Shown piece by piece: positions 18,116-26,610 of a stretch of DNA of 64,000 nt. Position 1 is the first letter of the stretch. Each line of letters starts with the position of its first letter. Where the stretch lies: assembly GCF_003148805.1 (NCBI RefSeq), contig NZ_QGGX01000003.1:124001-188000 (forward strand), written 5' to 3'. Source of the DNA: Aminobacter sp. AP02 (GTDB lineage Bacteria > Pseudomonadota > Alphaproteobacteria > Rhizobiales > Rhizobiaceae). A program made the position numbers and the translations under genes. A model generated the notes under the pieces. That model made no database searches. It was not told the DNA's origin and saw only the letters and a program-made list of their open reading frames with translations.

Positions 18116-18133
18116 CCGTGAAGCAATTCACGG
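18116..18133. promoter_or_regulatory. Inverted repeat between molybdopterin oxidoreductase and amidase genes
   Basis: CCGTGAA-GCAA-TTCACGG is a perfect 7+7 inverted repeat with a 4-nt spacer in the 189-bp divergent intergenic region. It could be an operator for a dimeric regulator or a small RNA hairpin with a GCAA tetraloop. There is no T-run, so it is not a classical terminator. Confidence 0.4.
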
Positions 18134-18227
18134 TTGTAGACATGGCCAGCGATAAATCTATTATTGCGGACAGTCTCCGACATAATGGAAAGGTGAAGAT
18201 GCTCAAGCGCTCGTTAGGGAGGTTAGC

Positions 18228-18896
18228 ATGCCCGATCCAAGGACATATCAATTCAATCTTCCCAGCAATTCGGCACCGACCAACGTCAAACTTGACGAGG
18301 AGTGGTACCCAGGCATCATTCCTTACGCAATTTCGGCCTCGACCAGGCGCACTGTCGATGCCATTACCGGCATCAGGGCGATCGTCATTCACGCGACCGC
18401 CGGCGCTTCATCCGAAGGCGCCGTCTCGGTCATAAAGTCGAGAAGCGCAAGCTTCCATTGGCTGGTCCCAGACGAAAACGAAGCCGCACACGCCAAGAAC
18501 GTCTGGGCCACCTGCCATGAGGCACGTCGCGCCTGGCACGTCCGCAACACAGCTTCGCATCCGGACGTCTATTTCGGCGAGCAAGGGGTCAACGACTACT
18601 CGCTCGGGATAGAGATCGTGAACATGGTCGCTTCGAGCGACCGCTACTCTGATTGGCAGGTCGCCGCCACGGCACAGATCGTCAGGTACTGCTGGGAGAA
18701 GTACCCAAACCTGAAGTACATCGTTTCCCACGCCAAGCTGGACCCGACCCGGCGCACGGATCCTGGTGCCCATTTTCCGTGGGACAAGTTTCGGGAGACG
18801 GTTCTGGACTCCCCGGAAAGTCCGGGAGAAGCCATGGTCGCCGGACTTGCCCGCAACGCGCGCGAGATCCGGGAGCAGGTGATCTTCGACGATTGA
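18228..18896 (+). CDS. N-acetylmuramoyl-L-alanine amidase (Amidase_2 / AmpD-like)
   Basis: A 222-residue peptidoglycan amidase domain protein. The zinc site of AmpD-type enzymes is recognisable: His55 in AIVIHATAG, His168 in IVSHAKLDP, and Asp178 in RRTDPGAHF, with a ten-residue spacing between the last two as in AmpD. There is no signal peptide, so it probably acts on cytoplasmic anhydro-muropeptides in wall recycling, or is released by another route. A small C-terminal tail of about 40 residues follows the domain. GGGAGG precedes the ATG. Such stand-alone amidases also occur as phage endolysins, but no phage gene is nearby. Confidence 0.85.
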   Translation: MPDPRTYQFNLPSNSAPTNVKLDEEWYPGIIPYAISASTRRTVDAITGIRAIVIHATAGASSEGAVSVIKSRSASFHWLVPDENEAAHAKNVWATCHEARRAWHVRNTASHPDVYFGEQGVNDYSLGIEIVNMVASSDRYSDWQVAATAQIVRYCWEKYPNLKYIVSHAKLDPTRRTDPGAHFPWDKFRETVLDSPESPGEAMVAGLARNAREIREQVIFDD

Positions 18897-18977
18897 TCGT
18901 GGCGCGCATGCCCCGTCGCAACGAGCCTGCGAACCTTGCTTGCCGCATCGCTGCTGACACAAGCTCGCGGAGCAGCC

Positions 18978-20855
18978 CTACTCCGCGACGCCTTCCTCAT
19001 ATTCCGCCGACATTGTGAGCCACTTTTCCTCATGGCCATTGAGCTGGGCTCCAAGCTGCGAACGCTCCTTGGCAAGTTGCGTCGCCGTCGTCGGATCCTT
19101 CTCGTACAGCTTCGGGTCGGCAAGCTGGTCCTCGATGCTGTCAATGCGCTTGCGGATGCGATCCATCAGCGCCTCGGTAGCCCGGATTTCCTTGGCGAGC
19201 GGCTCCATTGCGGCACGGCGGGCGGCAGCCTCGCGGCGCTTGTCCGCCTTGGAGGCCTTGTCGGCCTCACGCCTTTCGCGCCGGTCGCCAGACACACCGG
19301 TCACCAGCGTCTTGTAGTCCTCAAGGTCGCCGTCATACGGATTGACCGAGCCGTCCTTGACCAGCCACAGCCGGTCGGCCGTCGCCTCCAGAAGGTGACG
19401 GTCGTGCGAGACCAGGATCACCGCGCCCGGAAACTCGTTGAGTGCAAGGATAAGCGCCTCGCGACTGTCGATGTCGAGATGGTTGGTAGGTTCGTCGAGG
19501 ATGAACAGGTTCGGCCCGTCGAAGGCGGCAAGGCCCATCAGCAGACGCGCCTTTTCCCCACCGGACAGGTCCTTGGCCGCAGTGTTCATCTTGTCGGTGG
19601 CAAGACCGAACTGGGCGACCCGGGCGCGCACCTTCGATTCCGGCGCGTCCGGCATGAGCCGCCGCACATGCTCGTAGGCGTTTTCCTCGGGCCTCAGATC
19701 GTCGAGCTGGTGTTGGGCGAAAATCGCAACCTTTAGACCTGGAGCGATGGTCACCGACCCGCTCTCGGCCTTCAGCCGCCCGGCCAGAAGCTTGGCGAAG
19801 GTCGACTTGCCATTGCCGTTGGCGCCGAGCAGCGCGATGCGGTCGTCGGCATCGATGCGCAGCGTCATCTTCTTGAGGATCGGGCTGCCCGGCTGGTAGC
19901 CGACATTGACGGCGTTGAGGGCGACGATCGGCGAAGCAACCGTCTTCACCGGCTCTGGAAAGCTGAACGGCCGCACATTGTCTTCGACGAGGGCGGAGAT
20001 CGGCTTCATCTTTTCCAGCGCCTTGATGCGCGACTGAGCCTGGCGAGCCTTGGACGCCTTGGCGCGGAAGCGATCGACGAAGGACTGCAGGTGCTTGCGC
20101 GCCGCCTCCTGCTTGACACGGCCCTTTTCCTGCAACTCGCGCTGCTCGCTGATCTGGCGCTCGAACTGGTCGTAGCCGCCGCGCCAGAAGGTCAGTTTCT
20201 TCTGGTCGAGATGGACGATCGAATTGACGGCCCGGTTGAGCAGGTCGCGATCGTGGCTAATCAGCAAGACGGTGTGCGGATATTTCGAGACGTAATTCTC
20301 GAGCCACAGCGTGCCTTCGAGGTCGAGATAGTTGGTCGGCTCGTCGAGCAGCAGAAGGTCCGGTTCGGCGAACAGCACCGCCGCCAACGCGACGCGCATG
20401 CGCCAGCCGCCCGAGAAGGACGAAGCGGGCCGCCGCTGCGCTTCATCGTCGAAACCGAGGCCGGCGAGGATGGTGGCGGCTCGGGACTCGGCCGAATGCG
20501 CGTCGATGTCGGCAAGGCGAACATGAATCTCGGCGATACGGTGCGGATCGGTCGTCGTCAGCTCTTCGGCGAGAAGTGCTGCGCGCTCGACATCGGCCTT
20601 GAGCACGATCTCGATCAGCGGCTCCTCGGTGCCCGGCGCTTCCTGCGCCACCTGGCCGATGCGCGTGTTCTTGGGCAGGCTGACGCTGCCGCTTTCAGAA
20701 CTGAAGTCGCCGGTGATCGCCTTGAACAGCGTGGTCTTGCCGGTGCCATTGCGCCCGACCAGTCCTGCCTTGGTGCCGGCAGGCAGCGTCAGCGACGCAT
20801 GGTCAAGGAGAAGACGTCCGGCGATGCGGAGGGAGAGATCGTTGATAATGAGCAT
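18978..20855 (-). CDS. ABC-F family ATP-binding protein (EttA/Uup/YheS type)
   Basis: A 625-residue soluble protein with two ABC ATPase domains and no membrane segment. The first has GRNGTGKTT and SFSGGWRMRVALA with LLLLDEPTNYLDL; the second GANGNGKST and LSGGEKARLLMG with FILDEPTNHLDI. The charged linker between them (KQEAARKHLQSFVDRFRAKA) is the ABC-F interdomain arm that contacts the ribosomal E-site tRNA in characterised members. A C-terminal coiled coil (about residues 525-620, rich in Lys, Arg and Glu) resembles that of Uup/YheS proteins. The likely role is translation or ribosome maintenance rather than antibiotic resistance. Confidence 0.92.
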   Translation of the reverse strand: MLIINDLSLRIAGRLLLDHASLTLPAGTKAGLVGRNGTGKTTLFKAITGDFSSESGSVSLPKNTRIGQVAQEAPGTEEPLIEIVLKADVERAALLAEELTTTDPHRIAEIHVRLADIDAHSAESRAATILAGLGFDDEAQRRPASSFSGGWRMRVALAAVLFAEPDLLLLDEPTNYLDLEGTLWLENYVSKYPHTVLLISHDRDLLNRAVNSIVHLDQKKLTFWRGGYDQFERQISEQRELQEKGRVKQEAARKHLQSFVDRFRAKASKARQAQSRIKALEKMKPISALVEDNVRPFSFPEPVKTVASPIVALNAVNVGYQPGSPILKKMTLRIDADDRIALLGANGNGKSTFAKLLAGRLKAESGSVTIAPGLKVAIFAQHQLDDLRPEENAYEHVRRLMPDAPESKVRARVAQFGLATDKMNTAAKDLSGGEKARLLMGLAAFDGPNLFILDEPTNHLDIDSREALILALNEFPGAVILVSHDRHLLEATADRLWLVKDGSVNPYDGDLEDYKTLVTGVSGDRRERREADKASKADKRREAAARRAAMEPLAKEIRATEALMDRIRKRIDSIEDQLADPKLYEKDPTTATQLAKERSQLGAQLNGHEEKWLTMSAEYEEGVAE

Positions 20856-20962
20856 GACGTGGCGGTTTTGGAGGAGAGTTGCGACAATGGCAAGGGTGCG
20901 CGCTACCCATTAGCTACAACGCATAGTCGAATGGGCGCCCATGCCCGGATCAGTGGCCCCGA

Positions 20963-22231
20963 TCAGGCGAAGGCTGGCCTGATCGTGCGGTGCAGCGCCT
21001 CGCCTGCCATTTCGCCTGCACCATCAACAGCAGGACCGTCGAGCGACGCCGGTGGCGGCGACGCATGACCGAGCGCAAACAGCGCGGCACTGCCCGCTGC
21101 AAAGATGGCAAACAGCATGAACATGCCCTGCCCGCCCAATGCTCCGAGCGCCAGCCCGCCGAGCAAGGGCCCGAGAAAATTGCCGACAGAACTGAGCGAG
21201 TGCGCGCCGAAATAGGCGCCACGGTTGTCGTCGTTGGCGATCTTGTCGACCAGCACATACTCCGCCGGCACGACCAACACCTCGCCAATGGTGAACAGTA
21301 CCATGAAGCCGATCAGCATCGTCGCGTTGGTGGCGAAGGCAAAACCGACTTCGCCGCCGAGAAACAGCAGGCAGCCCAAGACCATCGCCTTCATCGGTCC
21401 GATCTTTTCGATGACCATGCGGGCGGGCGCGCTGGCAAGCACCACCACCGCCGCATTGGTGGTTACCAGCCAGGCGAATATCTTCATGCCGTCGGCTAGA
21501 TTGGTGGTCAGGTATTGGGAGAGCGTCACCGACCACTGGCCGTAGACCGCCATCAGCAATACACCGCCGCCTACATAGAACAGCAGCCTGCGGTCGCGCA
21601 GTGCCGTGCCCAGTCTGCGAATTCCTGGAGCCTTGGCAAATGCGGTGCGCCCGGTGCTATAGGCCAGCACCGCAGGCACGACGATGAAGATGGCCGCGGC
21701 AAAGGCGAAATGGACAATGCCCGCAATGACGAAGGGCAACGGAGAATTGGCGCCGATGGCAAGGCCGATCATCGGGCCGACAGCCCAGCCGGCGTTGATC
21801 ACCAGATAGCGCCAGGAGAACATCTTCAGCCGAAGCTTTTCAGGGGCCGCGTCGCTCATCAGCGCACGCGACACCGGCTCATATACGGCAGCGGCTACCG
21901 ACGAGACGATATGAGCCAAGGCAAAGGCTGCGACAGACTGCGCCAGACCCAGGCCGACAAGGCCAAGTCCGGCAAACAGCAGCGCCGTAACCAGCACCAC
22001 GCGGCGGCCAATGCGGTCGGATATCGTTCCGGCGAACGGACTTACGGCCGCCCCCAGCAGCGGCCCCCCACCAATCAACACACCGATTAGCGCCGGGCTC
22101 AGCCCGAAATCCTGCTGCAACCGGATTGCCAGAAAGGTCAGGCTCATGCCTCGGGCGATAGCTATCATGCCGGAGCCTGCAATCAGCAGCAGCACGATGG
22201 CCTGGCCGGTCTTTTCGCCATAGGCGCGCAT
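20963..22231 (-). CDS. MFS transporter (drug/metabolite efflux type)
   Basis: A 422-residue 12-helix major facilitator. Motif A in the loop between helices 2 and 3 is clear (GTISDRIGRRVVLV), and a motif-C-like Gly/Pro-rich segment (INAGWAVGPMIGLAIG) in helix 5 suggests a proton-coupled exporter of the 12-TMS drug:H+ antiporter type. Substrate unknown. I start at the ATG at 22231, which has GGAGA at good spacing; the longer frame to 22327 adds residues with no membrane or family features. A GAGTGC-CTC-GCACTC dyad at 22250-22264 lies just upstream and may be an operator. Confidence 0.87.
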   Translation of the reverse strand: MRAYGEKTGQAIVLLLIAGSGMIAIARGMSLTFLAIRLQQDFGLSPALIGVLIGGGPLLGAAVSPFAGTISDRIGRRVVLVTALLFAGLGLVGLGLAQSVAAFALAHIVSSVAAAVYEPVSRALMSDAAPEKLRLKMFSWRYLVINAGWAVGPMIGLAIGANSPLPFVIAGIVHFAFAAAIFIVVPAVLAYSTGRTAFAKAPGIRRLGTALRDRRLLFYVGGGVLLMAVYGQWSVTLSQYLTTNLADGMKIFAWLVTTNAAVVVLASAPARMVIEKIGPMKAMVLGCLLFLGGEVGFAFATNATMLIGFMVLFTIGEVLVVPAEYVLVDKIANDDNRGAYFGAHSLSSVGNFLGPLLGGLALGALGGQGMFMLFAIFAAGSAALFALGHASPPPASLDGPAVDGAGEMAGEALHRTIRPAFA

Positions 22232-22249
22232 GAGTTCTCCGCATTTCGA

Positions 22250-22264
22250 GAGTGCCTCGCACTC
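22250..22264. promoter_or_regulatory. Dyad upstream of MFS gene
   Basis: GAGTGC-CTC-GCACTC, a perfect 6+6 inverted repeat with a 3-nt spacer, sits 19 bp before the MFS start codon on the minus strand. Position suits a repressor site or a hairpin in the leader; no neighbouring regulator gene suggests which protein would bind. Confidence 0.3.
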
Positions 22265-22405
22265 CAGCGCTACGGCCGTGGCGTTCGCCATGCCGTCTTG
22301 CCGAGATACCAGCCAAAGGCAAGGCAAACCAGCCGCTGATCTTATGATCCAGACAGCTCATGACAGAACGCGCTCTTGGTACTTACAAAAGAACCAAGCT
22401 CGTCT

Positions 22406-22918
22406 TCAGGCAAATGCCCTGCCATCTTCCGTCCGCTGGAAGTAAATCAGGTCGAGCCCGACGGATTCTCGGCCAAGCACGGTCAGGATCATGTGAGCCT
22501 GCCCACGATGATGCGTCTGGTGATTGAAGAGATGGATGAGCGCTGGCGCGAGCCGTTGCGAGATCGTGCGCATGTCGGTCACGGTCATGTAGGTGAAACG
22601 GCCGGCAAATGCCTTGTCGCTGAGCGAGCCCACCCACTGCACGATGCGCTTGTCCTCGGCCTGCCGCGCTGCGCGCAGTTTGGCGAAATCAGCGTGGATG
22701 ATGGTGTCCAGCGATGACGGCGCATCGCCCTCGCCGGTAAACCGTTTCAGCCAGACCCGATCAGCGACCAGAAGATGGTTGAGCGTGCCTTTCATCGACT
22801 TGAAGAACGCACCGGTGTCAGCTTCATACTCCGCCAAGTCCAGATCGGCGGCAGCCTCGTAAATCCGTTCGTTGGCCCATTGATTGTAGGCGGCCAACAT
22901 CATGAAATGCTGCTTCAT
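22406..22918 (-). CDS. DinB-family protein
   Basis: A 170-residue four-helix-bundle protein of the DinB/YfiT-like superfamily, beginning MKQHFMMLAAYNQWANERIY. The three histidines expected for metal binding are present: one in GTLNHLLVADRVW (residue about 48) and two in LFNHQTHHRGQAHMIL. Family members are putative metal-dependent thiol-S-transferases or hydrolases; bacterial DinB is damage-inducible in Bacillus, but no LexA-type site is apparent here. It is divergent from a glutathione S-transferase gene with a 65-bp gap. Confidence 0.88.
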   Translation of the reverse strand: MKQHFMMLAAYNQWANERIYEAAADLDLAEYEADTGAFFKSMKGTLNHLLVADRVWLKRFTGEGDAPSSLDTIIHADFAKLRAARQAEDKRIVQWVGSLSDKAFAGRFTYMTVTDMRTISQRLAPALIHLFNHQTHHRGQAHMILTVLGRESVGLDLIYFQRTEDGRAFA

Positions 22919-22983
22919 CTGCTATCCTTCGGTGCTTCGCAAATCACTAGCCACTTACTACAGCCCATCGGGAACCGCCGCCA

Positions 22984-23676
22984 ATGACCATTCTTTTCTA
23001 CGACCTTGTTGGACGAGATGCAGCGCGTCCTTTCAGCCCGCATTGCTGGAAAATTGCGATGGCGCTTGCCCACAAGGGGCTCGACTACAAGGCGGTGCCG
23101 ACACGCTTCCTCGACGTGCCCGGCATCGAAGATGGCGCGTCGACGACGATCCCCGTCATCCGTGACGGCGAAAAGGTGATCGCGGATTCCTTTGCCATCG
23201 CGCTTTATCTCGAAGAAGCCTATCCGGACCGGCCGACGCTGTTTGGCGGCTCGGGTGGCGAGACGCATGCCCGCTTCATCGAACGCTGGTCACAATTGAC
23301 GGTGCATCCCTATCTCGGGATGACTGCCCTCACCGCCCTCCACGGCATGCAGGATGAAGCCAACGCGGCCTATTTCCGCCAGAGCCGCGAGGTGCGGTAC
23401 GGCAAGACGCTGGAAGAGGTGGGTGCGGGGCGCGACGTCGGGCTCGCAGCCTTCAGGGCCTCGCTCGAGCCTTTGCGCAGCATGCTGGCCTACCAGCCGT
23501 GGATCGGCGGCAGCGGGCCACTATTCGCCGACTACATCGTGTTCGGTGCCTTCCAGTGGGCCCGCATCGCCACGCCCTACAGGCTGCTGGACGACGCGGA
23601 CCCGATCGCCGAATGGCTCGCACGTTGCCTCGACCTGCATGCCAGCCTGGGGCAACGTGTGTCGGCAGCGGCATAG
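22984..23676 (+). CDS. Glutathione S-transferase family protein
   Basis: A 230-residue GST-like protein: thioredoxin-fold N-terminus [20 protein letters not shown] followed by [19 protein letters not shown], the cis-proline TTIPVIRDG and the glutathione-binding [19 protein letters not shown], then an all-helical C-terminal domain. The Ser-Pro-His-Cys around residues 18-21 may supply the catalytic thiol or hydroxyl. Relatives resemble the beta-etherase-like (LigE/LigF-like) GST branch, but that is a weak inference. No partner gene suggests a substrate. It runs toward ndk in the same direction with an 86-bp gap. Confidence 0.87.
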   Translation: MTILFYDLVGRDAARPFSPHCWKIAMALAHKGLDYKAVPTRFLDVPGIEDGASTTIPVIRDGEKVIADSFAIALYLEEAYPDRPTLFGGSGGETHARFIERWSQLTVHPYLGMTALTALHGMQDEANAAYFRQSREVRYGKTLEEVGAGRDVGLAAFRASLEPLRSMLAYQPWIGGSGPLFADYIVFGAFQWARIATPYRLLDDADPIAEWLARCLDLHASLGQRVSAAA

Positions 23677-23762
23677 GCTTCGCCCTTGCCCCCTTGGCAA
23701 TGCGGCGGGCGGCCTGTATAGAGCCCGCCACACTGCAAATCCCCAGATCACAAGGACCTATC

Positions 23763-24185
23763 ATGGCGATCGAACGCACATTTTCGATGATCAAGCCGGA
23801 CGCTACCAGGCGCAACCTGACCGGCGCCATCACCAAGATGCTCGAGGATGCCGGCCTGCGCGTCGTGGCGTCCCGCCGCGTGTGGATGAGCCGCCGCGAG
23901 GCAGAGGGCTTCTACGCCGTCCACAAGGATCGCCCCTTCTTCGGCGAACTGGTCGAGTTCATGTCGTCGGCTCCGACGATCGTCCAGGTTCTCGAAGGCG
24001 AGAACGCCATTGCCAAGAACCGCGAAGTGATGGGCGCCACCAACCCGGCCAACGCCGAGGAAGGCACCATCCGCAAGGTCCACGCGCTGTCGATCGGCGA
24101 AAACTCGGTGCACGGCTCGGACGCCCCCGAGACTGCTGCCCAGGAGATCCGCTACTGGTTCTCCGACACTGAAGTCGTCGGCTAA
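23763..24185 (+). CDS. ndk: Nucleoside diphosphate kinase
   Basis: A 140-residue NDP kinase that transfers gamma-phosphate between nucleotides through a phosphohistidine. [21 protein letters not shown] opens the fold in two blocks, and the catalytic histidine lies in the conserved [12 protein letters not shown] near residue 117. Length equals the family standard. The open frame continues upstream but the ATG at 23763 gives the canonical N-terminus. It is followed by a strong bidirectional terminator at 24229-24264. Confidence 0.97.
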   Translation: MAIERTFSMIKPDATRRNLTGAITKMLEDAGLRVVASRRVWMSRREAEGFYAVHKDRPFFGELVEFMSSAPTIVQVLEGENAIAKNREVMGATNPANAEEGTIRKVHALSIGENSVHGSDAPETAAQEIRYWFSDTEVVG

Positions 24186-24228
24186 TCCAGCCAGCGAGCA
24201 GCGGCCTTCAAGCCACTGATCCAGAATC

Positions 24229-24264
24229 GAAAAAGCCGGGGCTCGCGCCTCGGCTTTTTCTTTT
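24229..24264. terminator. Bidirectional intrinsic terminator after ndk
   Basis: AAAAAGCCG-GGGC-TCGC-GCC-TCGGCTTTTT forms a GC-rich stem flanked by A-run and T-run, so it can end both ndk (plus) and the convergent META/YbaY gene (minus). Confidence 0.85.
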
Positions 24265-24301
24265 GTCCTAAGCTCGCGGCCAAGTGGCTTGCACGTTTGG
24301 A

Positions 24302-25069
24302 TCAACTCCGGGCGATGAAGCGAAGAATGTCCTTGCCGTTCTTGTCGGCCAAAACAAGCTTGTCTCCGTCGACATGGAACGAAGCAGCGCGGCTCAGCGC
24401 CTGGTGAAACTCGTGTTCCTGGTTCATCGCCGCCTGCTCGCAAGCCATCTGGGTCGAGCCCACTTGGCCAAACTCGATCTTGTCGCCGTCGATCTTGGCA
24501 CTGCCGAAGAAATTGTTGCAGCCACCCCGACCGGACACCTTGCCGTCGGTACCGATGAGCAAGGTTGGCTTCGCCTTTTCGATGACTCCGCGACCTTCAA
24601 TGTCGGATGCCACCCAGTCACGATCGAACAGGGCGACCTCTTCGGGCGCGCTCGACTGGCGCACCATCTTGACGAGGATTATTTGCGGGCCGGCCGTCAG
24701 CGGATCGAGCGCATGGCGCTCGTCATTGATGAACCAGAGCTTGCCATCAACATTGATGCGGGCCTGCAAGGCATAAGTCATCTTGGTGTTGATCGCGGTG
24801 GGATCGAATGGAATCGCAAACTTGATCGGCACCTGCCCCGCCGGGTCCACTTTCTGTTCCCCGAGTATCCTGGCGGGTGCATCGGCCAGAGAAACGTCGG
24901 CAAGCTGCACCGAAAGCACAGCATTCGCCGGCAAGGCGATGCGCTCGCGGTATAGTACTTCGCCGGTGACCAGTGTCTCGTCTGCCGTAGCCAGCGCGGG
25001 CACGGCCAGCATCCCGATGACCAGCGGCGCAAAGCCGAAAAGTAGAAATTCCGCGAGTTTGCCGAGCAA
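24302..25069 (-). CDS. YbaY-domain plus META-domain secreted protein
   Basis: A 255-residue exported protein. Residues 1-28 form a signal peptide (ending ALATA-DE). Residues about 32-125 match the YbaY/type III secretion-chaperone-like beta domain (TGEVLYRERIALPANAVLSV), and residues about 150-253 match a META (HslJ-like) domain with the typical GRGGCNNFFGSA and QMACEQAAM cysteine-containing motifs. This two-domain layout is found in lipoprotein-like stress proteins of Proteobacteria; function is uncertain, perhaps envelope stress or heat-shock related as for HslJ. The start codon is TTG at 25069, supported by GGGAGG at ideal spacing. It is convergent with ndk. Confidence 0.8.
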   Translation of the reverse strand: MLGKLAEFLLFGFAPLVIGMLAVPALATADETLVTGEVLYRERIALPANAVLSVQLADVSLADAPARILGEQKVDPAGQVPIKFAIPFDPTAINTKMTYALQARINVDGKLWFINDERHALDPLTAGPQIILVKMVRQSSAPEEVALFDRDWVASDIEGRGVIEKAKPTLLIGTDGKVSGRGGCNNFFGSAKIDGDKIEFGQVGSTQMACEQAAMNQEHEFHQALSRAASFHVDGDKLVLADKNGKDILRFIARS

Positions 25070-25171
25070 AATAGCCTCCCTCTTTCAGTGGTTGCCAGGA
25101 CGTCGCGTGACACTTCGCCTTCCGTCAAAAGACAGAAGTACGAATGAATGCGGTGGTTCCGTGGCCGTCGG

Positions 25172-25645
25172 TCAGGATTTCGCCCAGCGCTGGGCAGCGG
25201 CGCTATCGCTTTCCTTTGCGTCGACCCAGCCGCCTTCGCTGCCGTCGACACGGTGCTCCTTCTTCCAGAAAGGCGCGCGCGACTTGAGATAGTCCATCAG
25301 GAAATTGGCCGCTTCGAAAGCCGCCTGCCGGTGTTTTGAAGCGGCGACCACCAGGACGATGTTTTCTCCAGGCCTGACCTTGCCGAAGCGATGGATGGCG
25401 GTGATGCCAGCCAGTGGCCAACGCTCGATCGCCTCGCCGGCGATGCGCATGATCTCGGCCTCGGCCATTCCGGGATAATGCTCGAGTTCAAGCGCCGCAA
25501 GACTTCCGGCCTCGTCGCGGCACAAGCCGGTGAAGGTCACTACCGCGCCGATATCCGGCCTGCCTCGCGTCAACAGTGAAATCTCGGCGGCAACATCGAA
25601 GTCGGCCGCCTGGATGCGCACCGTCGGCACGACGGCAACCGTCAT
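25172..25645 (-). CDS. moaE: Molybdopterin synthase catalytic subunit
   Basis: A 157-residue MoaE that converts cyclic pyranopterin monophosphate to molybdopterin using sulphur carried by MoaD. Typical segments are GAVVTFTGLCRD, ELEHYPGMAE, IHRFGKVRPGEN and the active-site region KSRAPFWKKEH containing the catalytic lysine. moaD lies 4 bp upstream in the same direction. The pair serves molybdoenzymes such as the oxidoreductase at 15930-18038, though no direct link is implied. Confidence 0.96.
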   Translation of the reverse strand: MTVAVVPTVRIQAADFDVAAEISLLTRGRPDIGAVVTFTGLCRDEAGSLAALELEHYPGMAEAEIMRIAGEAIERWPLAGITAIHRFGKVRPGENIVLVVAASKHRQAAFEAANFLMDYLKSRAPFWKKEHRVDGSEGGWVDAKESDSAAAQRWAKS

Positions 25646-25649
25646 CGTC

Positions 25650-25904
25650 TCAGCCGCCCGTCATTGGCGGAAACAGTGCAATCTCACGCGCTGTTCCGAT
25701 GAGCTCGCGGTGATCCACATGCTCCTGGTTGATCGCGACACGGATCACTTCAGGGTGCTGCAATGCGCTTTCGAATTCTTCGCCGCGCGATTTCAGCCAA
25801 ACCAACAGGTCGTGCACCGTCTTCACGTCGCTGGGCAGGTCGACGTCTTCTTCGGACTTTCCGATCCGCTCGCGCACCCAGGCAAAATAGATAAGCTTGG
25901 TCAT
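25650..25904 (-). CDS. moaD: Molybdopterin synthase sulphur carrier subunit
   Basis: An 84-residue ubiquitin-like protein ending in Gly-Gly (FPPMTGG), the C-terminus that is activated as a thiocarboxylate by MoeB and donates sulphur to MoaE. The beta-grasp outline starts MTKLIYFAWVRERIG. Length fits. It is 4 bp from pgsA upstream and 4 bp from moaE downstream. Confidence 0.96.
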   Translation of the reverse strand: MTKLIYFAWVRERIGKSEEDVDLPSDVKTVHDLLVWLKSRGEEFESALQHPEVIRVAINQEHVDHRELIGTAREIALFPPMTGG

Positions 25905-25908
25905 GCCC

Positions 25909-26505
25909 TCACTCGTCCATGATGTGCTTCAGGCCGGCACGGAAATAGTCATAGCCAGTATACAGCGTCACAAGGGCTGCGATCCACAGCAGCACGAGGC
26001 CAACGTCAGTGGTGAACGGGAAGATCTTGTCGCCCGCCGGACCGGCCAGCAGGAAGGCGATCGCCACCATCTGGATGGTGGTCTTCCACTTGGCAAGCTG
26101 GGTGACCGGCACACTCACCTTCAGCGCCGCGAGATACTCGCGCAGGCCCGAGACTAGGATCTCACGGCACAGGATGATGATCGCCGCCCACAGCGACCAG
26201 CCGGCGATGCCGCCTCGATGGTCAGTGTCGGCTGCGAGCAAGAGCAAGCAGGTGGCCACCAGGAGCTTGTCGGCAATCGGATCGAGCATCCTGCCGATGT
26301 TCGAGGTCTGCTTCCAGGCACGCGCCAGATAGCCATCGAGATAGTCGGTGAGACTTGCCAACACAAAGATCGCAAGCGCGCTCCAGCGCGCAAAGTCGCT
26401 CGACTTCAAGGTGCCTTCGAGGAAGAAGCACAACACCACAAGCGGCACAGCCAGGATACGCGCGTAGGTAAGCATGTTGGGCAGGTTGAATGCGCGCTGG
26501 GCCAT
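25909..26505 (-). CDS. pgsA: CDP-diacylglycerol-glycerol-3-phosphate 3-phosphatidyltransferase
   Basis: A 198-residue membrane enzyme making phosphatidylglycerol phosphate, the first committed step to phosphatidylglycerol and cardiolipin. It begins FNLPNMLTYARILAVPLVV and has the full CDP-alcohol phosphotransferase motif (DGYLARAW, then GRMLDPIADK). Compared with the paralogue at 10238-10795 this is the canonical PgsA by length, N-terminus and its genome position between uvrC and moaD, an order common in Hyphomicrobiales. The gap to uvrC is about 105 bp and contains no obvious terminator. Confidence 0.94.
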   Translation of the reverse strand: MAQRAFNLPNMLTYARILAVPLVVLCFFLEGTLKSSDFARWSALAIFVLASLTDYLDGYLARAWKQTSNIGRMLDPIADKLLVATCLLLLAADTDHRGGIAGWSLWAAIIILCREILVSGLREYLAALKVSVPVTQLAKWKTTIQMVAIAFLLAGPAGDKIFPFTTDVGLVLLWIAALVTLYTGYDYFRAGLKHIMDE

Positions 26506-26610
26506 GGTCTCTTATGCTCTTTCGTCTGCCGTAGTGAAATCAGAAGGGGGTACGGGGGGTCAACTGTCTATCGATAGCCCAGGCGGAAGCCGGACGACAA
26601 TTATCGTTGA

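Noticed and set aside
18228-18896. Prophage lysis gene
   Set aside because: The amidase could be phage-like, but no holin, structural, integrase or attachment-site sequence lies nearby.
23354-24172. Overlapping frame across the GST and ndk genes
   Set aside because: It spans two real genes in a different frame and is Arg/Pro-rich.
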